Shown in pieces: positions 1 to 8,149 of a stretch of 64,000 nt of DNA. Position 1 is the first letter of the stretch; every line of letters begins with the position of its first letter. This DNA comes from an uncultured Dehalococcoidia bacterium. GTDB taxonomy: Bacteria; Chloroflexota; Dehalococcoidia; Lucifugimonadales; Lucifugimonadaceae. The position numbers and the translations under genes were made by a program. The notes under the pieces were generated by a model. That model did no database searches, was not told where the DNA came from, and was given only the letters and a program-made list of their open reading frames with translations. The stretch covers positions 868,001 through 932,000 of the forward strand of contig OY282385.1 in the NCBI GenBank assembly GCA_958295935.1, read 5' to 3'.

Positions 1-1
1 T

Positions 2-976
2 GGATCGAGTTTTCAACTCATCCATGGCAGCGATGATAAAAACTCCAACTCGCCGAGTATATCGAACAATGATAAATACGTCGACTCGCCGAGCATATCG
101 CCTGACGGCTCTCAAATAGCATATGTTGATTACTCCTACCGGGGAGGAGGATCTGATATCTCTCGATCCATGCTTGACGGCTCTCGCCGCCGCAGACTCA
201 CCGATGGTACAGCGTATCACGGGCCTATGAAAAAACCTATATGGTCGCCCGACGGAGGCAGAATCGCATTTGGTTCTGGACGCAGCCTGCTCACAGTGGC
301 CTCAGATGGCTCCGATTCTCGCCTCATTTTTAGGGGTTTTTGGGATTCGTCAGATTTTGTCGAACTCTCTGACCGGTCATTTGCGTGGTCCCCTGACGGA
401 CATCGCATAGCGTTTATTGTAAAGGAAGTAGAAAAACATCATGCTCGAAGAGTACTGTATAACGCCGCCTATGATGGCTCAGATCAGATAAGGTTTGGGC
501 ACACCGCGGAGATATTAACCTCGCCGGCATGGTCGCCCGACGGCCGCAGCATAGCTTTCGTACAGAAAGATGACGAGGGGGTAGGAGGTATTTATATAAT
601 GAACCCGGACGGCTCAAATCTACAAAGAATATTCCGATTCCCTGCGGGATACGACTCCTATGCTCGGACTGATTCTTCTCTTTCCTGGTCTCCGGACGGT
701 TCCGAGTTGCTCTTAAGTTCTGCGTGGTCCAGGCCGGCAGTCATCAATTTGGGTGAGGCAAAACTGCGCAGACTGCCGGGGCCAGTCGGTTCCGCCTCGT
801 GGTCTCCGGACGGTTCCAGAATCGCGATTAGTTCCCGCGCCCATGATCACAACGAGGCCACGCCGAAGCTTTTCACCGTGGCCCGGGATGGTTCGGACGG
901 GAGGATTCTGGTGATGCAGGATAGAGAAGGAAATCTGACCCCCGGACACGGGCGGTCGCGAGGATTGACGCAGTGA
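2..976 (+). CDS. WD40-like (PD40/TolB-type) beta-propeller protein, 5'-truncated
   Basis: The frame is open from base 2, so the gene begins left of the window and only its C-terminal ~324 residues are seen. It carries six copies of the PD40/TolB-type blade motif, written as (W/I)SPDG followed by a hydrophobic strand. Such repeats form a beta-propeller that usually sits outside the cytoplasm and binds proteins or sugars. TolB itself is unlikely, because no Tol/Pal genes are near. No enzymatic residues can be identified. Base composition is visibly more AT-rich than in the following genes, which could mean a different origin. The 5' part also contains an imperfect 36-bp tandem duplication. The next gene is convergent. 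Confidence 0.7.
   Translation, partial: GSSFQLIHGSDDKNSNSPSISNNDKYVDSPSISPDGSQIAYVDYSYRGGGSDISRSMLDGSRRRRLTDGTAYHGPMKKPIWSPDGGRIAFGSGRSLLTVASDGSDSRLIFRGFWDSSDFVELSDRSFAWSPDGHRIAFIVKEVEKHHARRVLYNAAYDGSDQIRFGHTAEILTSPAWSPDGRSIAFVQKDDEGVGGIYIMNPDGSNLQRIFRFPAGYDSYARTDSSLSWSPDGSELLLSSAWSRPAVINLGEAKLRRLPGPVGSASWSPDGSRIAISSRAHDHNEATPKLFTVARDGSDGRILVMQDREGNLTPGHGRSRGLTQ
33..104 (+). repeat. imperfect 36-bp tandem duplication inside the propeller gene
   Basis: Two adjacent units begin with the same eight bases (ATGATAAA) at 33 and 69. Both end in CTCGCCGAG(T/C)ATATCG. The period is 36 bp, or 12 codons, so the reading frame is kept. It adds a second SPSIS segment ahead of the first complete SPDG blade. 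Confidence 0.7.
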
Positions 977-1101
977 TGAATTACGATAGGGATGTGCCGC
1001 AGATCGGTGATGAGCCAATCACCGGGTTCAGGCGGTCAACGGCTACGGCGTGAGCAGGGGCTGCGCGGCTTACCGCGACGACGCGCGGGCTGAGCGGTGA
1101 C

Positions 1102-1137
1102 GGGGCGAGGGGGGCGAGAGGGGGCGAGAGGGGGAGG
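1102..1137 (+). repeat. G-tract tandem repeat, possible G-quadruplex
   Basis: At least four runs of four or more G are separated by CGA or CGAGA linkers, built from repeats of a GGGGCGAGAG unit. The tract lies in the 203-bp gap between two convergent genes. A plus-strand (transcript) quadruplex is possible by the usual G4+ loop rule. It could act as a transcription roadblock between the two 3' ends, which is inference only. Confidence 0.5.
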
Positions 1138-1179
1138 TGCAGCTGGCGAGTGAGGGCTGGGACGCGGGCTGCCTTTCGC

Positions 1180-1998
1180 CTATGGTATTGGCGCAGAGGT
1201 CAGGCAGGTCTGGGCGAGGGGGGCGCTGGGTAGGTTGAGAGTGCGTCGCTGTCTGGCGGCTTCGTAGAGGACTATTGCTGCGGCGACTGATGCGTTTAGC
1301 GAGTGCACTTGGCCCAGCAGCGGGATGGAGATGAGGGAGTCGCAGGCTGATCGGACGGTTTGCGACATGCCGCGCTCTTCGGAGCCGGCTACGAGGGCGA
1401 CGGGGGTTGTGTAGTCGGCGCTTGTGTAGTCGGCGCTTGCGTCTGCGTCGAGTCCGACTGTGCGAACGTTCATGGTCTTGAGGTATCGGATGGTCTTGGC
1501 GATATTGCTTACCTGGGCTACCTGGACGTGTTCGAGGGCTCCGGCGGATGCGCGAATGGCCCCGGGGGTGATTCCGACGGCTTTTCGTTGGGGTATCACC
1601 ATGCCATGTGCGCCTGCGGCGTCGACGGTTCGGGCGATTGCGCCGAGGTTGTGTGGGTCCTGTATGCCGTCGAGAATCACTATGAGGGTTTTTTCGCTGC
1701 GGTGGTCGGCGCTTAGTATGATGTCTTCGAGCTGTGCGTAGCGTCTGTCGGGCACGACGGCGACGACGCCCTGGTGCTTCTTGGTGGCGGCGGTGCGGTC
1801 GAGATTTTGGCGAGTGATGGCTTCGACCTGTATGCCGGCCTGGTCTGCGAGGAATACTATTTCTCTCAATTGCGGGCCGAGTTGGGCGTTTGCGTACATG
1901 AGTATGCGCTCGACCTCTCTGCCGGCCCTCAATGCCTCCAAAACGGCGCGTCGGCCCTCGATGGTAGGCTTTCCTCTGGCCCGGCCGTACCTCGACAC
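1180..1998 (-). CDS. rlmB: 23S rRNA (guanosine-2'-O-)-methyltransferase RlmB / TrmH-family SPOUT enzyme
   Basis: A 272-residue SpoU/TrmH-family RNA 2'-O-ribose methyltransferase. The N-terminal ~75 residues match the L30e-like substrate-binding domain (IEGRRAVLEAL). The trefoil-knot SPOUT domain has its three motifs: LDGIQDPHNLGAIARTV near 110-125, GSEERGM at 205-211, and IPLLGQVHSLNASVA near 226-240. In the family this enzyme methylates G2251 of 23S rRNA using SAM. The start is GTG, one base after the stop of the upstream aldo/keto reductase gene, so the two are probably translationally coupled. A small in-frame duplication (SADYT twice, residues 188-197) lies in a loop before motif 2. RlmB is preferred over other TrmH paralogs because of the N-terminal domain. 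Confidence 0.92.
   Translation of the reverse strand: MSRYGRARGKPTIEGRRAVLEALRAGREVERILMYANAQLGPQLREIVFLADQAGIQVEAITRQNLDRTAATKKHQGVVAVVPDRRYAQLEDIILSADHRSEKTLIVILDGIQDPHNLGAIARTVDAAGAHGMVIPQRKAVGITPGAIRASAGALEHVQVAQVSNIAKTIRYLKTMNVRTVGLDADASADYTSADYTTPVALVAGSEERGMSQTVRSACDSLISIPLLGQVHSLNASVAAAIVLYEAARQRRTLNLPSAPLAQTCLTSAPIP
1408..1437 (-). repeat. 15-bp perfect tandem duplication within rlmB
   Basis: Two identical 15-base units (TGTGTAGTCGGCGCT on plus) lie back to back and encode SADYT twice. The frame is kept. It sits in a loop region, so it is probably a neutral slippage product. Confidence 0.8.
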
Positions 1999-1999
1999 T

Positions 2000-2899
2000 T
2001 CAGGCCGTCTTTCCTATCAGGTCGTCTACGTGGGCGAGGTCGCTCTTGCTTAGTTGCCAGTCAGCGGCGGCGGCGTTGAGTCGTGCCTGCTCGGGCGTTT
2101 TTGCGCCGACTATGCTGGAGGTGACTGCCGGGTGGGCGAGGGTCCAGGCTATGGCCAGTTCCGCCAGGGTGCGGTCGTGGTCGTCGGCCCATTCCCTGAG
2201 CCGGTTTGCGGAAGAAATGGCCCGGCGCATCAGTTCCGGGGAGTAGACGGGGTGGTCGTGCCTCTCGTCTCCCTCCGGGAAGCGATGGGCTGGTCGGTAT
2301 TTGCCGGTGAGCAGTCCCTTGGCCAGTGGGGAGTGTGCGATCACGCCGATGCCTTTTTCCAGGCAGTACGGCAGTACGTCGCGCTCGGCGTCTCTCTGCA
2401 CCATGTTGTAGCGCGGCTGCGAGCTTTGTACCTGCCCGTGGGCTGCGGCTTTGGCTGTCTGGCGGTCGGAGAAGTTGGAGACTCCGACGTAGCGTATCTT
2501 GCCCTGTTCCTGGAATTTGACAAGTTCGGCCATGGTGTTTTCGATGGGCCATTGTGGTTTTGGGCTGTGAATCTGGTATAGGTCGATATGGTCTGTGGCC
2601 AAGGACTTCAGGCTGTTGTCGAGGGCTTGGCTGATGTGCTGGGGGGAGTGGTCGCCAGAGAGTTTGGTAGCCAGGAAGACGTCGTTTCGTCTTCCGGCCA
2701 GGGCTCGGCCGAGGATTCCCTCGCTTGTGCGATACCCTTCTGCGGTGTCTATGAAGGTGACGCCGGATTCGATGGCGGCTTCAACTGTTGCGATGGCTTG
2801 TTGTACGTCGACGGGGCCCATTCCGCCTCCTATGGGCCATGCTCCAAAGCATATTACGGGGACATCAGGGCCGTTCTTTCCGAGTTTGCGAGTGCGCAT
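2000..2899 (-). CDS. aldo/keto reductase
   Basis: A 299-residue NADPH-dependent oxidoreductase with the (beta/alpha)8 AKR fold. The catalytic tetrad is visible: D51 and Y56 in FIDTAEGY, K79 in LATKL, and H111 in LYQIHSP. The C-terminal GAKTPEQARLNAAAADW segment matches the cofactor-binding end of the family, and length is normal. It probably reduces small aldehydes or ketones in the cytosol; the substrate cannot be read from sequence. The start is ATG with an AGGA box about 10 bases upstream. It ends one base before rlmB, with which it forms a two-gene minus-strand unit divergent from the aldolase gene. Confidence 0.9.
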   Translation of the reverse strand: MRTRKLGKNGPDVPVICFGAWPIGGGMGPVDVQQAIATVEAAIESGVTFIDTAEGYRTSEGILGRALAGRRNDVFLATKLSGDHSPQHISQALDNSLKSLATDHIDLYQIHSPKPQWPIENTMAELVKFQEQGKIRYVGVSNFSDRQTAKAAAHGQVQSSQPRYNMVQRDAERDVLPYCLEKGIGVIAHSPLAKGLLTGKYRPAHRFPEGDERHDHPVYSPELMRRAISSANRLREWADDHDRTLAELAIAWTLAHPAVTSSIVGAKTPEQARLNAAAADWQLSKSDLAHVDDLIGKTA

Positions 2900-3066
2900 C
2901 CAAATCGTTCCTGGCTAGTGTGTTGCTGCGGGCCGGTTCCGGCGCTTGTCGGGAGCCGGGCGTGAGGGTTTTGGCCGGCAGGTGTGTTGATGGGAGTTTA
3001 AGGGTGCGATCAAGAGCGTGCTAGACTCAGAGGTTGATATTCACGATTCCGGGAGGACGACCGAAA

Positions 3067-3819
3067 GTGGCGGAACTGGCTGTTAATCCAATCAAGAAGA
3101 AGATTTCCGAGGGCGGCGTTGGCGTTATCGCGAACGGCCCTAACACGTCTGACATGTGCGACTATCTGGGGCAGTTTGGCTTTGATGCGGCTTTCATAGA
3201 TTTTGAGCACGGGGGGGTGTCCTGGGGTGAGCTTTCCGACATCACGCGTGCTTGCGACCTGTGGGGCATGTCCTCGATAGTGCGTGTGAACCGGCTCGAT
3301 GAGGCTCAGATTCTTCGGACTCTGGATCAGGGCGCCAGCGGTGTGGTCGTGCCTCACGTGGTGACTGGTGAAGACGCTCGTCGTGCGGCTGCGGCTTGCC
3401 GGTATCCTCCTGCGGGGGTGCGGGGAGTGGCTGGCAGCCGTCGCTCTTACGGGGTTTCCAACTTTTTCGAGAGAGCGAATGAAGAGGTGATGTGCACTGC
3501 GCTGATCGAGGACTACGCGGCGGCGAAGAACATAGAGGAGCTTACAGAGGTGGACGGTATAGACGTGTTCTACGTTGCGCCTTCCGACATGGCTGCGAGT
3601 ATGGGTCACACTGGCGACGTTGGCCACCCGGAGGTGCGAAGAGTGATCGACGGCACTATAAGCAAGATCGTGGGGTCGGGTCGCACGGCGGGTACGCTCG
3701 TTACGGAGCAGAACGTGGACCACTACCTGGATCTGGGAGTGGGTTGCATAGGGATCGCATACATGAATTGGATTGCGCGATCTTCGCTGGAGTTTCTGGC
3801 GAAGGTCTCCGGTCGGTAG
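3067..3819 (+). CDS. HpcH/HpaI aldolase family protein
   Basis: A class II, metal-dependent aldolase of the 2,4-dihydroxyhept-2-ene-1,7-dioate / 4-hydroxy-2-oxovalerate type (~250 residues). Expected residues are present: H48 in FEHGG (catalytic base), R73 in IVRVN, and metal ligands E148 (LIEDY) and D174 (APSDM). It should cleave or form 2-oxo-4-hydroxyacids, releasing pyruvate or a related 2-oxoacid. The exact substrate is unknown. I chose GTG at 3067 because GGAGG lies about 10 bases upstream. A TTG at 3034 would add 11 residues but has no such site. A nitroreductase gene follows 24 bp downstream on the same strand. Confidence 0.85.
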   Translation: MAELAVNPIKKKISEGGVGVIANGPNTSDMCDYLGQFGFDAAFIDFEHGGVSWGELSDITRACDLWGMSSIVRVNRLDEAQILRTLDQGASGVVVPHVVTGEDARRAAAACRYPPAGVRGVAGSRRSYGVSNFFERANEEVMCTALIEDYAAAKNIEELTEVDGIDVFYVAPSDMAASMGHTGDVGHPEVRRVIDGTISKIVGSGRTAGTLVTEQNVDHYLDLGVGCIGIAYMNWIARSSLEFLAKVSGR

Positions 3820-3843
3820 GTTCTGGCTCGCCGGGGTACTGAA

Positions 3844-4437
3844 ATGCAGGCAAGGGACGACAAGTCGGCGGCGGCGGTGCTGGATGCGCTGCGCAATCGT
3901 CGGACGAGCCGGGACTATGAGGACCGGGATGTTCCTCGGGCGGTCATAGAGGACATGCTGGAAGCTGCTCGCTGGGCTCCGAATCACCGGAATACGGAGC
4001 CTTGGCGGATATTCGTGCTGGAGCGCGGGGGCGCAAAGCGGGATGAAACGGCGAACCTGATCGCTGAGTGGACGTATGAGAACGTCAAGAATCCGGCTCC
4101 TGGGCGCAGGGAAAACAGCGCGGAGTCGATCAGGCAGGAGGTTCTATCGGCGCCGTGTTTCATTTACGTCTACTCGAGGCCGGGGCCTACGGAGGAGGTG
4201 ACTCGTGAGAACTATGCGGCCACTTGCTGTGCGATACAGAACATGCAGCTTGCGGCGTATGCTCACGGGGTTGCGGTGGGCTGGTCCACGGGCCGGCCGA
4301 TCAAGCCTGCGAGGTTGGCGGAGACGCTGGGCGCGGATGCTTCCTGGACTGCTGCCGGGGCGCTTTACGCGGGTTATCCCAAGTCATTCCCTAGTGTGAA
4401 GCGTCGTCCGGTCGATGAAATCGCGCGCTGGCTGTAA
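3844..4437 (+). CDS. nitroreductase family protein (FMN-dependent)
   Basis: A 197-residue flavoprotein of the nitroreductase superfamily. The N-terminal FMN phosphate site (RNRRTSRDYEDRDVP) and the AARWAPNHRNTEPWRI segment are typical. The central AATCCAIQNMQLAAYAHGVAVGW stretch also matches the family. Members transfer hydride from NAD(P)H through FMN to nitro compounds, quinones or other substrates. Which one applies here cannot be told. It follows the HpcH aldolase gene by 24 bp and probably shares its transcript. The facing gene is convergent, 121 bp away. Confidence 0.88.
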   Translation: MQARDDKSAAAVLDALRNRRTSRDYEDRDVPRAVIEDMLEAARWAPNHRNTEPWRIFVLERGGAKRDETANLIAEWTYENVKNPAPGRRENSAESIRQEVLSAPCFIYVYSRPGPTEEVTRENYAATCCAIQNMQLAAYAHGVAVGWSTGRPIKPARLAETLGADASWTAAGALYAGYPKSFPSVKRRPVDEIARWL

Positions 4438-4558
4438 GGCTTGCTGCCAAGCAGGCGGGGCGCTGTGCGGCCCTTTAGGATATTTCCCCGCCGCATAGGA
4501 GTTGGGGCGTGCGCGGAATGAGGGGGAGCGACGGAGTTTTCGGGGGAGCGGGGACGCG

Positions 4559-5080
4559 CTATTTGTAGTAGAGGGCTGTGTAGGCGTGGTATAGGCCGAG
4601 TATGACGGTGAGGGCTGCGAGCATTACGTGTATGGCTATCCAGGATCCGAGGTATAGCTTGCTGCGAATTCTGATTCCAACGGGGCTTGCGGTTCCTACC
4701 AGCACGGCGGTCAGGAATATCCAGCTCAGCGCGGCGAGGTATCCGTATCCGATCTGTACGCTATGAAGATAGAAGAAGAGTGGTGCGAACATTCCGCTCT
4801 TCTGGTGGAACATCATCAGGCGTCTGAGATTTCTTCCTCTGAGGCCTTTGAGTCTCAACAGGAAGAGGCTCCACTGCCATGCGACGTAGAGGAAGATGAT
4901 GGCTCCGGTGGTGTATTTGAACCAATCCAGTGTTTGCAGTTCGTAGAGCCGGTTCCATCTGAGTTGGAGGGCGTCCTGGGCAAGGTAGGCGAGGACCAGA
5001 GCTATGCCCGCCAGCCTCCATCTCCACTGGGACAGTTTCGACAGGATGACGCCTTGCGCAAAGATCGGCAATCGGCGCAA
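4559..5080 (-). CDS. ferric-reductase-like diheme b-type membrane protein
   Basis: A 173-residue polytopic membrane protein with about four to five hydrophobic helices. Two helices each carry a pair of histidines 14 residues apart: H92/H106 and H151/H165. That spacing is the signature of the two stacked b-haems of ferric-reductase/NADPH-oxidase-type cores, so it probably passes electrons across the membrane. There is no flavin or NAD(P) domain. It is last in a minus-strand cluster with a Tll0287-like monohaem protein and a five-haem cytochrome c, its likely redox partners. The start is uncertain: TTG at 5080 has no clear ribosome site, and the frame stays open upstream to the stop of the preceding gene. 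Confidence 0.65.
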   Translation of the reverse strand: MRRLPIFAQGVILSKLSQWRWRLAGIALVLAYLAQDALQLRWNRLYELQTLDWFKYTTGAIIFLYVAWQWSLFLLRLKGLRGRNLRRLMMFHQKSGMFAPLFFYLHSVQIGYGYLAALSWIFLTAVLVGTASPVGIRIRSKLYLGSWIAIHVMLAALTVILGLYHAYTALYYK

Positions 5081-5227
5081 GGATGGTTTTCCGGCGTGTT
5101 CAGAGGCGACTATCGGGGATGTCCTTCGAGGACGTGTGACATGGCGGATCGTAGGCTGAAGTTGTTCTTTGGTTTGTCGGGATGGACGTGATTCGCGGTC
5201 TGGCGGCAGACGCGGGGCAGGCTGAAA

Positions 5228-6043
5228 TCATTCCTGGTTTTGTTGAAAGGCCAGGAGCGCATGGAGCGTGTCGGGGGACGCTATGAGCATGGCTTCCCGG
5301 GTGAAGACCTCGGTGGATGGCAGGAAGTAGCCTTGGTCGGGCCATTTTTGGCCGAGTGGAGGTGGGTTCGAGAAGGTTGACACCTTGTCTGCGTACTCCT
5401 GGTAGGCGTCGTGGAATGCCTGCCGCAGGGCGTTGATGATGGCGAGGGCTTCGTCGAGGCTTACCTGGCTTTGGGGGTATGACCATGTGGTTGCACCCAT
5501 GACGTCGCCTAATTTCCAGTCGGTTTTCGGCGATTCGGGTTCTGCGTTGTGACAGGTGACGCAGGCTTCTGCGACTGCGACGTCTGAGAACATGGCGGTA
5601 TGGAAGGCGATGTCGTCATCGAAGAAGAACTGCGGCTCGCCGGTGTTCTGTATGTTTTCGAAATACCGGTATTGGATGCCAGTGAACTTGTTGGCGTCGT
5701 TGATGGGGAATTGTGAGCCGAGGAAGAGGTACAGAGGCTCCGGGCTTCTCCGCAGGCTTTCTGCGGTTTCTCGCAGGAAGAGCGCGGGCAGAGGGCCGGC
5801 GTCCAGATCGGGATTTCTCCAGCGTTCATCGAATTGGAGTCCCGCCTCCTTGCCGGCGCCCACTATCCGCTCGGTCCAGAGCTTTCGTACAGCGTCGTTT
5901 TCGGCTTCGAGAATGGTGAAGACGGTTTCGATGGGAATCATCCGTCGTGCGGCGGTTACGCTGTCATCGGGCGGCGGGGCGTTCACAACGATGATCGCGA
6001 CGATGACGAGTACGAGGGCCAGGGTTGCTATGGCGAATTTCAT
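5228..6043 (-). CDS. Tll0287-like (DUF3365) monohaem c-type protein
   Basis: A 271-residue exported haem protein. Residues 3-20 form a signal anchor or signal peptide, so it acts outside the membrane. One haem c motif, CVTCH, is at 161-165. The LGSQFPINDANKFTG segment near 108-122 and the KLGDVMGATTWSYP segment after the haem match the DUF3365/Tll0287-like domain, a PAS-like fold that binds haem and is often attached to sensors. Here it is stand-alone. Its ATG overlaps the stop of the upstream five-haem cytochrome gene by 4 bp, and the b-type membrane protein follows in the same frame. Function is unknown; an electron-transfer or redox-sensing role is inferred. Confidence 0.75.
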   Translation of the reverse strand: MKFAIATLALVLVIVAIIVVNAPPPDDSVTAARRMIPIETVFTILEAENDAVRKLWTERIVGAGKEAGLQFDERWRNPDLDAGPLPALFLRETAESLRRSPEPLYLFLGSQFPINDANKFTGIQYRYFENIQNTGEPQFFFDDDIAFHTAMFSDVAVAEACVTCHNAEPESPKTDWKLGDVMGATTWSYPQSQVSLDEALAIINALRQAFHDAYQEYADKVSTFSNPPPLGQKWPDQGYFLPSTEVFTREAMLIASPDTLHALLAFQQNQE

Positions 6044-6747
6044 GGGTTCGCGCTTGCTCTGGTCCTGGAGGGTTCAACGAATTTTTCGAGGGAGTATGGC
6101 GAGGGGGCGCCGTGGAAGTATTTCCATATGCGCTCTTCGGGGATGCCGTCCATGAGGCTCACCGGGGTGTCTCTCTTGTGGTTTCCGTGGAAGTCGTGAC
6201 ACTGAAGGCAGGTATTCCAAGATTCGGTGCGCACGAGTTCGGCGTGGGCGGGACGGATAGGGTCGTTCTCGAGTTCGGTATCCTGATGGCAATGTACGCA
6301 GTATCCAATGGTGGGCAGGGTTACCCGTTTTCCCTGGTGCTCGGTGTGGCAGGTGATGCAGCTATAGACTTCAAGTTGCTGCCTGGCATCTGCGAAACGG
6401 GGTTCTAGAAAACGGGATATGGGATGTCGGTCATCGGGGCGTTCATGGCATTCCAAGCAGGAGTCGCTCGTGACGTCTTCCGATCCGAAGCTCATGGCGG
6501 AGTCTCGGAGGCGTAGCCAGTGATAGACGTTGGAGCTGACCTGCTGCGCCATGGAGCCTCTGGCCGGGAGGTGGCATTCGCTGCAGTCGATGCTCTCGTG
6601 CCCGGTGTTCATAGGTCCCTTGGCCACGAGGTCGTTTCTCTGCGGAAAGGTAAGAAATACTACGAACAGGGCGCCTAATACAGTTCCGACGATTAACCCT
6701 GCGTATTTCCACTGTAGCAGTAGTTTTCTAAGGCGGGCAATTTTCAT
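6040..6747 (-). CDS. membrane-anchored pentahaem cytochrome c
   Basis: About 235 residues with one N-terminal transmembrane helix (near 15-33) and five CxxCH haem c motifs at residues 55-59, 97-101, 130-134, 150-154 and 180-184. The layout resembles NapC/NirT and cytochrome c7-like carriers that take electrons from quinol or pass them along outside the membrane. Additional histidines (HTEHQGK, HDFHGNH) could be distal ligands. I chose ATG at 6747; a TTG at 6792 would add 15 residues ahead of the basic N-terminus and is less likely. Its stop overlaps the start of the Tll0287-like gene, so the cluster is translationally coupled. The terminal acceptor or donor is not evident. Confidence 0.8.
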   Translation of the reverse strand: MKIARLRKLLLQWKYAGLIVGTVLGALFVVFLTFPQRNDLVAKGPMNTGHESIDCSECHLPARGSMAQQVSSNVYHWLRLRDSAMSFGSEDVTSDSCLECHERPDDRHPISRFLEPRFADARQQLEVYSCITCHTEHQGKRVTLPTIGYCVHCHQDTELENDPIRPAHAELVRTESWNTCLQCHDFHGNHKRDTPVSLMDGIPEERIWKYFHGAPSPYSLEKFVEPSRTRASANP

Positions 6748-7087
6748 GGAGTACTCGCACGCAACCGTTGGGAGTTGTCGTGAAGAGTACAACGCGCCGG
6801 GGCGTTGGCTTTAGCAAGTGTTCAGACTAGATGAGACGATACGCGGTGGTGAAACCACTATCGCTAGTGTGCGGCACCGTGGAACAAGCGGGCAGTGGCG
6901 GCCTGCAGCCCGGAATAGCGTCATTGCGCCAGTAGATAGTACCTGCGTGAGTGTCGCGGCAGCAGGCGGTCATAGCCGGGTTGCGGCGACGGATGGAGGA
7001 TTGTATGCGTGTCTCTCCGCTTGCGCCCGCCCTCGTAGACGCTGGGCGATAAGTTGCCTTCCATGCGGCGCCCGCGCGTCGCTGGGT
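6748..7087. other. 340-bp non-coding gap
   Basis: It lies between the cytochrome cluster start and the stop of the NMT1-like gene. An open plus-strand frame exists (6818-7216) but it runs into the neighbouring gene antisense and has no recognisable composition. A small hairpin (GTGGT GAA ACCAC, near 6850) is visible. The promoter of the cytochrome operon should be here, but no convincing -35/-10 pair was found. Confidence 0.5.
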
Positions 7088-8014
7088 TCAGGCGTCGGGC
7101 GGCGGTACAACCACGCTTTGGTATGGGTGCCTGGAGCCTATGAGGCGACTATGCTCGAACACGTCGAGGGCGGAGTCGTAAAGGGCGGGTTCGATTGGGA
7201 TGTCCCCGGACCATGATCCCAGTTTTTGGTAGAAGCGTATGGCCTCTGTCACGGCTTGGCGTTCCATATCGGGGAAGAATGTTGCCTCTGCCTTGGCCAC
7301 CTCCGCGGGATCTGAGGTATTCACCCATTCTCGTGAGGCCCGGTATGCGGCTGTGAAACGCCTTGCATCGTCGGATTGAAGCCAGTCGTCCTTAGCCGCG
7401 AGGCTGCTGAATGCGACCGGGCCGATAACTTCCCCGACGGATGCGACGATACTCGCCACGCCTTCGCGCTCCAGTTGCTGCGGGTATGCGCCCTGTTCGT
7501 GGAAGTAATCGCCCTCTCCGCTGCGGAAGGATTCCATCATTTCCGGCGTGGTGGGCTTGTGGATTCCGTGAACCTGATCGAGGTCGACGCCCTGCTTGTG
7601 CAGTGCGTACCTGAGCATGGCTTCCGGCTGGCCTCCGTGTACGTAGGTTACGCGCCCGTCGAGGAGTTTCTTCCAGGTGAAATCCGGGTCTGGGCGGCGT
7701 GCGGCGATGAAGAAGCCGTCGTATCGGTTGATCTGGGCGAAGTGGCTGACCGGCGGTTTTTCGCCTCGGTCCAGCGGGGCCCATGAGGCGGATACTGCGG
7801 CCTGCCCAACGTCCGCCCTGCCGCCTGCTATTTCAGCGGGCGTAGTACTGCCATGCGGCGCTACGGAGTAGCTGCCTGAGAGGCCTTCGCGTGCTAGAAA
7901 CCCGCCGGCTATGGCGGCGATGAGCGGGCTGTAGAAGGCGGAGTGACGGGAAACCATGATGCGGATTTGGGTCACGGTAGAACCTTTCGGACTAACGATC
8001 CGGGATATGTTCAT
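7088..8014 (-). CDS. NMT1/THI5-like substrate-binding protein
   Basis: A 308-residue periplasmic-binding-protein-fold protein of the NMT1/THI5/SsuA type, which bind pyrimidine precursors, sulfonates or related small molecules. Supporting segments are FYSPLIAAIAGGFLAREGL (near 27-45), AEIAGGRADVGQAAVSA, and the domain-2 segment GEVIGPVAFSSLAAKDDWL. No signal peptide or lipobox is visible at either candidate start (ATG 8014, or a GTG 13 codons in), which is unusual for a transporter subunit. No permease or ATPase gene is next to it. It may work as a cytosolic binding protein or enzyme-like THI5 relative; substrate unknown. Confidence 0.7.
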   Translation of the reverse strand: MNISRIVSPKGSTVTQIRIMVSRHSAFYSPLIAAIAGGFLAREGLSGSYSVAPHGSTTPAEIAGGRADVGQAAVSASWAPLDRGEKPPVSHFAQINRYDGFFIAARRPDPDFTWKKLLDGRVTYVHGGQPEAMLRYALHKQGVDLDQVHGIHKPTTPEMMESFRSGEGDYFHEQGAYPQQLEREGVASIVASVGEVIGPVAFSSLAAKDDWLQSDDARRFTAAYRASREWVNTSDPAEVAKAEATFFPDMERQAVTEAIRFYQKLGSWSGDIPIEPALYDSALDVFEHSRLIGSRHPYQSVVVPPPDA

Positions 8015-8149
8015 GGGCGAGGGCCTGCATTCTAGCGCGAGCGCTTGTTCCGCCCAAGTTAAACTTGTGACGCGGGCCGGATGGCTCTCTAGGATTCCGC
8101 GGACCAGTTACGGGGCGCGCCAGGTGCGGCGCTGTGTGAATTTCCGAGC

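Noticed and set aside
3010-3987. 325-codon minus-strand frame opposite the HpcH aldolase gene
   Set aside because: It is antisense to a clear enzyme gene, has no recognisable family and reads as low-complexity Arg/His-rich sequence.
6818-7216. 132-codon plus-strand frame between the cytochrome and NMT1-like genes
   Set aside because: Unusual composition, no ribosome site, and it ends inside an established minus-strand gene.
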